In this document: positions 40,268 to 45,559 of the stretch, in pieces | Numbering within the stretch: position 1 is the first letter of the stretch | Layout of the letters: every line of letters starts with the position of its first letter | Assembly: GCA_012523095.1 (NCBI GenBank) | Contig: JAAYJE010000141.1 | Location: 1-45,559 of the forward strand | DNA: 45,559 nucleotides | Direction: 5' to 3' | DNA from: Actinomycetota bacterium | GTDB taxonomy: Bacteria; Actinomycetota; Thermoleophilia; RBG-16-64-13 | Program-made: the position numbers and the translations under genes | Notes under the pieces: model-generated | The model's database searches: none | Told to the model about the DNA's origin: nothing | What the model saw: only the letters and a program-made list of their open reading frames with translations

Positions 40268-41521
40268 TTAACCTATGCGTGGCGACTTTGCCCACACCGG
40301 TCCGGGGACCGTCTTTTTCGCGAACCACCGCACCGCTGCCTCGCGTAGCTCGTGTTTCTCCTCCCCCTCGGTCGCGTCGGAGAGGGCCGCGATGATGATG
40401 GCCTGTTCCGGCTCGAGGTCGGGGGAGAGGCGATAGTGCGTCCACAACCCCTCCCGGCGATCCTTGACGAGGCCTGCGTGGTACAGATAGCGCAGATGGC
40501 GCGATACTTTTGACTGCGTCTCGCCCAGTGTGCCCACGAGGTCGCAAACACAGAGTTCCTCGTTCTCCACGAGGAGCGTCAGGATCTGCAGGCGGGTCTT
40601 GTCGGAGAGGGCTTTGAACGTATCGCTCAGAGTATCCATGGGCCGTCTAGGGCTCCCTTGGCTGTCAGTGGGCCGACCTTGTTTCACCTGCTTTGGCTTT
40701 GTCGCGCGGATATCGGCGGAGAGCACGTAGTCCTCCAGCTTCCTGCCCGGTTCCCAGTGTTGGATGAATTCCCTGCTCCGGTCCTTCGGGTTGATGGAGA
40801 TGTCGACGAACCCCGCCGTGCGCAGCATCTCCTCCATCTCGTCCACGGTGGAAGCTCCCGATATGCAGGCCGACAGCAGACGCATGTTGTCCCGCCACTC
40901 CGGCGGCAGCTCGGCTGTAGCCACCACATCGCTGATCGCGAGGCGGCCTCCGGGCCTCAGCACCCGAAAGGCCTCTCCGTATACGGCCGGCTTGTCCGGG
41001 GAGAGGTTGATCACACAATTGGAGATGATAACGTCGGCCGTCTGGTCGCCCACCGGCAGATGCTCGATCTCACCCAGACGGAAATCTACGTTCTCGTATC
41101 CCGCCTTGCGGGCGTTGTATCGCGCCCTCGCTACCATCTCGGGCGTCATGTCGACGCCGACGACCAGCCCCTCCGTGCCCACCGCGCGCGCGGCCAAGAA
41201 GCAGTCGAAGCCGGCGCCCGCGCCCAGATCCACCACCACCTCTCCCGGCTTGAGATCGGCGATGGCCTGGGGGTTGCCACATCCCAGGCCGAGATTGGCA
41301 CCCTCCGGAGCCACCGCCAGCTCTTCTTCCGAGTATCCGAGCTTGAGGGAATGCGAACGACCCACCCTGCGCATGAGCGCACCCCGCTCGCTGCTCGTCC
41401 CGGCTCTCGATGGACCTGGGCACGACGAGTCGCCACAACACGCAGAGCCCTTTCTGACTACCTCAGCATAGCGCTCGCGAACGGCTTCGCGCACTGCATC
41501 CTCATCCCTATGCTCTGACAC
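40268..41521 (-). CDS. Arsenite methyltransferase fused to an ArsR-family repressor (ArsM-ArsR)
   Basis: One 417-residue frame joins two proteins. Residues 1-270 are ArsM: SAM motif I DLGAGAGFD (98-106), with the three arsenic-site Cys at 81 (GLGCGNP), 169 (SNCVINLSPDK) and 219 (SACISGA), plus an N-terminal Cys pair at 28-29 and Cys34. Residues 271-295 are a basic, Pro-rich linker. Residues 296-417 are ArsR/SmtB: DTFKALSDKTRLQILTLLVE, ELCVCD (322-327, As(III) Cys pair) and QSKVSRHLRYLYHAGLVKDR (winged helix). GTG 41521 has GGGAGGGG just upstream, and the TATAAT box is at 41566-41561. An internal ATG (40639) might also give free ArsR. This would be a self-sensing arsenic detoxification protein. 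Confidence 0.92.
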   Translation of the reverse strand: MSEHRDEDAVREAVRERYAEVVRKGSACCGDSSCPGPSRAGTSSERGALMRRVGRSHSLKLGYSEEELAVAPEGANLGLGCGNPQAIADLKPGEVVVDLGAGAGFDCFLAARAVGTEGLVVGVDMTPEMVARARYNARKAGYENVDFRLGEIEHLPVGDQTADVIISNCVINLSPDKPAVYGEAFRVLRPGGRLAISDVVATAELPPEWRDNMRLLSACISGASTVDEMEEMLRTAGFVDISINPKDRSREFIQHWEPGRKLEDYVLSADIRATKPKQVKQGRPTDSQGSPRRPMDTLSDTFKALSDKTRLQILTLLVENEELCVCDLVGTLGETQSKVSRHLRYLYHAGLVKDRREGLWTHYRLSPDLEPEQAIIIAALSDATEGEEKHELREAAVRWFAKKTVPGPVWAKSPRIG

Positions 41522-41551
41522 CGGTCCCCTCCCTTATCATGTGTAACCGTT

Positions 41552-41566
41552 TATACGTATATTATA
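41552..41566 (-). promoter_or_regulatory. Promoter and palindromic candidate operator of arsM-arsR
   Basis: TATAAT (41566-41561, minus strand) is a consensus -10 box about 40 bases before the GTG. TATACGTATA (41552-41561) is a perfect 10-bp palindrome overlapping the -10 end and start site. Its position and A/T-rich ends fit an ArsR-type operator, probably bound by the C-terminal domain of the fusion. No good -35 box is visible. Confidence 0.5.
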
Positions 41567-41640
41567 GTGGATCCAAGCGGATTCGGCCGTGACTTGAAAC
41601 GATCCGTCAGACCAGCCTCCATGATATAGAGTGTGCCTTC

Positions 41641-41828
41641 GTGAGCTTCTGGTACATACTGGGTATAGCTGTAAGCCCGGTCATGGACGCGTTCGCCGCC
41701 GTTCTTACCGCCATCGGCGCGGTCTTCGGTTCCCGGCTGGGTTGCCGGTTCGGGGTCTGGGCGGAACGGTTCGGGGTCTGGTGCTGATCGCGATCAGCAC
41801 CAGGATCCTGATCAGCCATCTTTCTTAG
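41641..41828 (+). pseudogene. mntP: mntP manganese-exporter remnant (internal deletion and frameshift)
   Basis: The plus strand reads MSFWYILGIAVSPVMDAFAA and VLTAIGAVFGSRLGCRFGVW before a TGA (41785-41787). The first part matches the MntP N-terminus with its MDAFA motif. The second part matches the last MntP segment, and one frame over the sequence continues GLVLIAISTRILISHLS to 41828. About 120 internal residues are missing, and a G-run (GGGG where five G would keep the frame) shifts the end. A 15-bp repeat (CGGTTCGGGGTCTGG) occurs at 41746-41760 and 41767-41781. It is not functional as a transporter. Confidence 0.7.
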
Positions 41829-41860
41829 ACGAACATGTTGCGAAGCCATAGGAGGATGCG

Positions 41861-42145
41861 ATGACGAAGTGGGAGTACAAGACGGTGACGGCCAACCGCA
41901 GCGGTAAGCAGGAAGAAACCGGCCTCTGGACCTACACCTCTTGGGAACTGCTGGGCGCCGACAAGCCCGGCCCCCAACCCTTCCTACCCGCTCTTCAGGA
42001 GTTGGGGGGCGAGGGATGGGAGCTTGCGGCGGCCCTGCCCACGGACGTTTGGACCGAAGGCACGAGAACTCCGAACGCCTCTCATGGGGTGAGGACCATC
42101 ACATACTCGCTGCTCTTCAAGAGGCCTGTGGAAGAAGCAGAGTAG
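41861..42145 (+). CDS. DUF4177-like small protein
   Basis: This 94-residue soluble protein starts MTKWEYKTVTANRSGKQEET and contains the LQELGGEGWELAAALP motif, which is the hallmark of DUF4177-type proteins. It ends with TITYSLLFKRPVEEAE. The ATG at 41861 has AGGAGG about five bases upstream. Function unknown. It lies just after the mntP remnant and before the CWB2 gene, without clear ties to either. Confidence 0.8.
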   Translation: MTKWEYKTVTANRSGKQEETGLWTYTSWELLGADKPGPQPFLPALQELGGEGWELAAALPTDVWTEGTRTPNASHGVRTITYSLLFKRPVEEAE

Positions 42146-42365
42146 GGCGGTCAAGGCCGTTCGTCTATTATTGTCACGATAGGGAACCGAACCGGCTGTG
42201 CGACGCAAGCGCGCGACATCCGATGACGGCGGGAAGCGCCTGTCTGTGGGCCGCGGGCAGCCGGCTGGCGTGTCTAGCGGGTAGGGTTCCGGGGTAAGAG
42301 AGAGAAGTTGCAGTCACTGAGAAACGGCTCCATTCGGGGGGTCCGAATCAGTATGGAAGAAAAAT

Positions 42366-42401
42366 CCCGCCGCGGGCGTCGCCTGTGCGGCCCGCGGCGG
42401 G
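42366..42401. terminator. Strong 12-bp hairpin before the CWB2 gene
   Basis: CCCGCCGCGGGC (42366-42377) and GCCCGCGGCGGG (42390-42401) pair perfectly with a 12-base loop. A-rich sequence (GAAAAAT) precedes it on the plus strand, so on the minus strand the stem is followed by ATTTTTC, the form of an intrinsic terminator for minus-strand transcription. It ends only three bases before ATG 42405, so the CWB2 protein may start later or be controlled by this structure. The 220 bp before it hold no recognised gene. Confidence 0.6.
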
Positions 42402-42404
42402 CCG

Positions 42405-43628
42405 ATGGTATCTGTGCCGTTGAAGACTACTGATGACATCATATGCCGGCAGTGCGGCGGACTCAACAAGCCCGACGACCAGTACTGCTGGCACTGCGGG
42501 GCCGCGCTCCGAGGGCTGCTCCGTCCGCCGCGCCGGAACCGTGAGGTGGGTTGGGTGGGCCGGGCGCTGAAATGGGTGCTCGGCTTGGCTGTGACGACAG
42601 TGGTCCTCTACGGCATCTACTACGGGGTGGATCGCTACTTCGTCCCTCTTCTCAAGGACGGCAAGGTGCAGGCCGAAGTGGTGACGACTACCGCCTCCAT
42701 GATTGTGAGATCCTCCTCCACTACCACGACGGTCGCTCGCGAGGACATCCTGGTGGCCGGCGGCAAAGATCGGTACGCCACGGCGGCGGCGATATCGCAG
42801 TACGGGTTCCCTACGGGAGCTCAGGCGGTGGTGCTTGCAGGGGGTCGCGAATACACGGACGCGATCTCGGCCGTTCCACTCGCTGCTGCGCTGGGTGCCC
42901 CCGTTCTGCTGTTGCCGTCGGAGGGCGTCAGGGCCGATATCGGCTCGGAGCTGAAGCGGCTTGGACCCTCAAGGGTGTTCCTGGTGGGTGTCTCGCGCGT
43001 CTCGACCGTGAAACGCCAGGTGAAGGACGTGCTGGGCGACCCGGAGGTAGAAGACCTGACGGGCGGCGATCCCTACGAGACCGCGACTCTCGTCGCCGCT
43101 GAGATGAAGAGCCAGTTGGGCGAGGTGACGAGGATCGTCGTCGCCCCCGCCGACAGTTTCGTGGAAGCTCTGACCGTTGCGCCTCTGGCGGGAGCCAAAG
43201 GATGGCCCATCCTACTTGTGCCGCCCGATGGGGTCATACGTAAGGCCACCTTGAGGTCGATCGAGAAACTCGGGGTGGACTCGGCGCTCATGGTGGGCAC
43301 GCTCGCCAAGCTCTCGCTCGGTGAGGTGGATAGGCTGGTGGGGACGGACGGTTTCGACACTGCCGCCCTGATCGTCGACTACGCGCTTCAGAACGGGTCG
43401 AGCCTCGCCCACACGGCCATCGCAACGGGCGACGGCTTCCCCGATGGGTTGGTGACGGGCGCCTACCTGGCCAAGGACGGAGGCCTTCTGCTGCCGGCCC
43501 ATAATGGACGGCTGTCGTCACCCCTTCTGTCACTCTTCGAGGCCAACCTCTCGAACATCCGCAAGCTCGAGTTCCTCGCTTTGCCCGACCTCAAGAAGGA
43601 ACTGACCGGCTCTCCAACACTCCCCTGA
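42405..43628 (+). CDS. Zinc-ribbon/transmembrane/cell-wall-binding-repeat-2 protein
   Basis: This 407-residue protein has an N-terminal zinc ribbon (C14-x2-C17-x10-C28-x2-C31), a basic stretch, one transmembrane helix (about 48-70), and an extracellular part with three CWB2-like units from about residue 103: ILVAGGKDRYATAAAIS, LTGGDPYETATLVAAEM and LVGTDGFDTAALIVDYA, each followed by a V-L-A/V-A-G or A-T-G-D-x-F-x-D-x-L stretch. CWB2 units anchor proteins to cell wall polymers in Gram-positives. The first ATG lies beside a hairpin; GTG 42414 is an alternative. Its 3' end overlaps the E1-beta gene by 38 bp. A zinc ribbon on the cytoplasmic side of a wall protein is unusual. Confidence 0.85.
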   Translation: MVSVPLKTTDDIICRQCGGLNKPDDQYCWHCGAALRGLLRPPRRNREVGWVGRALKWVLGLAVTTVVLYGIYYGVDRYFVPLLKDGKVQAEVVTTTASMIVRSSSTTTTVAREDILVAGGKDRYATAAAISQYGFPTGAQAVVLAGGREYTDAISAVPLAAALGAPVLLLPSEGVRADIGSELKRLGPSRVFLVGVSRVSTVKRQVKDVLGDPEVEDLTGGDPYETATLVAAEMKSQLGEVTRIVVAPADSFVEALTVAPLAGAKGWPILLVPPDGVIRKATLRSIEKLGVDSALMVGTLAKLSLGEVDRLVGTDGFDTAALIVDYALQNGSSLAHTAIATGDGFPDGLVTGAYLAKDGGLLLPAHNGRLSSPLLSLFEANLSNIRKLEFLALPDLKKELTGSPTLP

Positions 43629-44562
43629 CAGCTTCGACTATTTTGACCTTGTCGGGCACCGCGAACTTCTCCATCGGCGGGCTGAACGGGATGGGCACGT
43701 CCAGTCCGCAGACCCTGGCCGGTGCGGCCTTGAGTCTACCGAAGACGGCGGCGTCAGAGGTGACGAGCGCCACGATCTCCGCAGCCGCACCGCACGTCTG
43801 ACAGGCCTCGTCCACGACCACCAGACGGCCGGTCTTGCGGACCGACTCAAAGATGGTCCCCCTGTCGAGTGGCACGAGCGTCCTCGGGTCTATCACCTCC
43901 ACTGAGATGTCCTCTTCGGCCAACTCCCGGGCGGCTTCCAGAGCCTCGTGCACCATCTTGGCCAGTGCGACCACGGTGACGTCGGAGCCCTCTCTCCTCA
44001 CACTCGCGTGTCCGAAGGGGACGAAGTACTCTTCTTGCGGCACCTCGCCTCTCATGCCGCCCAGGGCCACATGCTCGAAGGAGACCACCGGGTTCATGTC
44101 CCGGAGGGCGGTCTTGAACAGGCCTTTGGCGTCATAGGGGGTCGAGGGCAGGATTATCTTGAGCCCCGGAGCGTTCATGTACATGGGATAGGGGCTCACG
44201 GAGTGCTGCGCGGCCGCGGAGATGCCGGCGCCCACGGTCATCCGGTACAGGATGGGGAACTTCGCCTGTCCACCGAACATGTAGTGGATCTTAGCCGCGT
44301 GGTTGATCATCTGGTCCATTGCCACGAAACCGAACGTGGCCATGCGGATGTTGACCACCGTCCTGAAGCCCGACCCGGCTAAGCCGATCGCCGCCCCCAC
44401 GAAGGAGTTCTCGGCGATGGGGGTGACACGTATCCTCTCGGCGCCGAACTCGTTCTGCAGCTCTGCATACAGGTCGGTGGACAGATGAACGGTTTTCGGG
44501 TCCCTCCGGAACTCCTCTTGGATGGCCTCTTGGGTGGCCCCCTCGTAGGTGATCTCTCTCAT
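43591..44562 (-). CDS. E1 beta subunit, 2-oxo-acid/acetoin dehydrogenase type
   Basis: This 323-residue transketolase-like subunit has MREITYEGATQEAIQEEF, ENSFVGAAIGLAGSGFRTVV, FVAMDQMINHAAKIHYMFGG, VIDPRTLVPLDRGTI and LVVVDEACQTCGAAAEI. The order matches PdhB/AcoB-type E1 beta. ATG 44562 overlaps the TGA of the alpha gene (ATGA), so the subunits are made in step. Downstream of the stop lies the convergent CWB2 gene, not an E2 or E3 gene. The complex partners may be encoded elsewhere. Substrate (pyruvate, acetoin or branched-chain 2-oxo acid) cannot be told. Confidence 0.92.
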   Translation of the reverse strand: MREITYEGATQEAIQEEFRRDPKTVHLSTDLYAELQNEFGAERIRVTPIAENSFVGAAIGLAGSGFRTVVNIRMATFGFVAMDQMINHAAKIHYMFGGQAKFPILYRMTVGAGISAAAQHSVSPYPMYMNAPGLKIILPSTPYDAKGLFKTALRDMNPVVSFEHVALGGMRGEVPQEEYFVPFGHASVRREGSDVTVVALAKMVHEALEAARELAEEDISVEVIDPRTLVPLDRGTIFESVRKTGRLVVVDEACQTCGAAAEIVALVTSDAAVFGRLKAAPARVCGLDVPIPFSPPMEKFAVPDKVKIVEAVRGVLESRSVPS

Positions 44563-45524
44563 GGCGCGTACACGTCCTCTAAAGCATCTTCAGGTTCCGG
44601 ATACGGGCTGTCGAGCGCGTACTGATAGGCCTCCTCGACCTCGCGCAAGACCCCGGAGTCGATGCGTTCGAGATCCATTTGGGTCAGCACACCTCGCTCG
44701 ACCAACTTAGCCGCAAAGGCCGCTATCGGGCATTTCTGGGCCCAGGATTCGATCTCCTCGCGGGGGCGTAGGTCTTCGAGAGTGTCGGAGAGAAAGTGCT
44801 TGTGCCAGCGATACGTCTCGCACTCCAGGAAGCGAGGGCCATCACCGCCACGGAGCGCCGCCACGGCTTCTCCGGCCGCTCGGTGGACCGCCTCGACATC
44901 GTTGCCATGGACGGCATGGGTGGGGATGTGATAGGCCTTCGGTATCCGGACGATCTCATCCGCCGCCAGAGAGTACTCGCGCGTTGTGTTGACACCGTAG
45001 TGGTTGTTCTCGCAGACGAAGAGAAGCGGCAACTTCCAGATGGCCGCGAGGTTGAGCGCCTCATGGAACTCACCCTCCTGGCAGGCACCGTCGCCAAAAA
45101 AGACTGCGGTGATCCTGTTCTCTCCCTCGAGCTGCGCCGCCAGGGCTGCACCGGTCGCGATGGGAAGCCCGGCTCCCACGATCCCATCCGCGCCGAGCAT
45201 GCCGATACTGAAGTCGGCGATGTGCATGGACCCGCCCTTGCCTTTGCAATAGCCGGTCTTCTTGCCCTGGATCTCGGCCATCATCCTGTTCAGATCCGCT
45301 CCTTTGGCGATGCAATGACCGTGACCGCGGTGGTGGCTGACGATGCGGTCCTCAGGGTCCAGGTGCCTGCAGACGCCCGTTGCGATGGCTTCTTGGCCTA
45401 TGTACGAGTGGATGAAACCGAAGAGGTTGCCTGCGTGGAACTCGGCCGCCACCCTTTCCTCGAAGCGGCGGATGGTCAGCATAGTGGTGTACAGTTCGAT
45501 CAACGACTGGCTTTCCAAGAGCAA
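44559..45524 (-). CDS. E1 alpha subunit, 2-oxo-acid/acetoin dehydrogenase type
   Basis: This 321-residue TPP-binding subunit has MLTIRRFEERVAAEF, SYIGQEAIATGV, SHHRGHGHCIAKGADL, KGKGGSMHIAD and GDGACQEGEFHEALNLAAIW ending VCENN (the GDG...NN TPP site). These match AcoA/PdhA-type E1 alpha. TTG 45524 has GGGAGG four bases upstream. The gene starts the two-gene unit with the beta subunit. The right edge of the window cuts the promoter, so upstream partners may exist beyond it. Confidence 0.93.
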   Translation of the reverse strand: MLLESQSLIELYTTMLTIRRFEERVAAEFHAGNLFGFIHSYIGQEAIATGVCRHLDPEDRIVSHHRGHGHCIAKGADLNRMMAEIQGKKTGYCKGKGGSMHIADFSIGMLGADGIVGAGLPIATGAALAAQLEGENRITAVFFGDGACQEGEFHEALNLAAIWKLPLLFVCENNHYGVNTTREYSLAADEIVRIPKAYHIPTHAVHGNDVEAVHRAAGEAVAALRGGDGPRFLECETYRWHKHFLSDTLEDLRPREEIESWAQKCPIAAFAAKLVERGVLTQMDLERIDSGVLREVEEAYQYALDSPYPEPEDALEDVYAP

Positions 45525-45559
45525 AGGACCTCCCGTTCAGGCCGAACCGGGACAGTCTA

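Noticed and set aside
41607-41849. Minus-strand 80-residue ORF opposite the mntP remnant
   Set aside because: It is hydrophilic and Pro/Gln/Arg-rich with no family, while the plus strand shows both MntP ends.
42146-42365. Cyclic-di-AMP or other riboswitch before the wall protein
   Set aside because: Wall genes are often under such switches, but the conserved cores could not be found in this stretch.
1-45559. CRISPR arrays, tRNA genes, insertion sequences or phage genes
   Set aside because: No regularly spaced repeats, no T-loop/acceptor pairs and no transposase or integrase motifs were seen by reading; a covariance-model scan was not possible.

Overview
The window looks like a chromosomal stretch from a high-GC, Gram-positive-type bacterium, most likely an uncultured anaerobic or facultative actinomycetote. 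That placement is an inference. It rests on GC-rich third codon positions, many GTG and TTG starts, a cell-wall-binding-repeat-2 protein, two lipoprotein-type signal peptides, a probable leaderless promoter, and an oxygen-tolerance and redox gene set (rubrerythrin, Fe-S old-yellow-enzyme reductases, a molybdopterin oxidoreductase). No rRNA, tRNA, CRISPR array, transposase or prophage gene was seen.

Layout. 1-6430: a partial MFS transporter diverges from a thioredoxin reductase. These are followed by a YidB-like protein, a hisF gene carrying two in-frame TAG codons, a D-Ala-D-Ala carboxypeptidase, a cyclophilin and a methyltransferase. 6449-9580: a small membrane protein, a large GAF-GGDEF-HD-GYP cyclic-di-GMP protein and rubrerythrin. 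9577-14328: a minus-strand set (degraded VOC gene, tandem EthD-like protein, trans-sulfuration-type PLP lyase, Fe-S flavin reductase), then a RidA-family protein. 14408-20677: a redox block with an Fe-S/FAD ene-reductase and a three-subunit molybdopterin oxidoreductase (catalytic, 4x[4Fe-4S] and NrfD subunits). 20888-24675: two unrecognised coding remnants, a SagB-like nitroreductase, a TPP decarboxylase/lyase and a CoA-type Nudix hydrolase. 24747-32697: a metallo-beta-lactamase/methyltransferase pair, MoaE-like protein, lipoprotein MsrB, two SDRs (one lacking its N-terminus), a DMT exporter, TetR, a zinc alcohol dehydrogenase and a DUF1847 protein. 32799-38274: an ABC exporter with its MarR regulator, a selenocysteine-containing MsrA, and FtsH. 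38551-45524: an acyl-CoA synthetase, an ArsM-ArsR fusion, a collapsed mntP remnant, a DUF4177-like protein, a zinc-ribbon/CWB2 membrane protein and the two E1 subunits of a 2-oxo-acid-type dehydrogenase.

The most notable points are as follows. (1) MsrA has TGA exactly at its catalytic cysteine codon, with a hairpin just downstream, and has an N-terminal lipoprotein-like signal. With the lipoprotein MsrB this suggests repair of methionine sulfoxide outside the membrane by a selenoenzyme. (2) An arsenite methyltransferase is fused in frame to an ArsR-family repressor that keeps its Cys-Val-Cys metal site. (3) hisF keeps its full frame and both catalytic aspartates but has two amber codons six codons apart. 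(4) Several genes are visibly decaying (VOC, mntP, one SDR, the 20.9-21.2 kb ORF). Several short tandem duplications sit at or beside gene ends, which may reflect local slippage in this genome, although assembly error cannot be excluded from one sequence.
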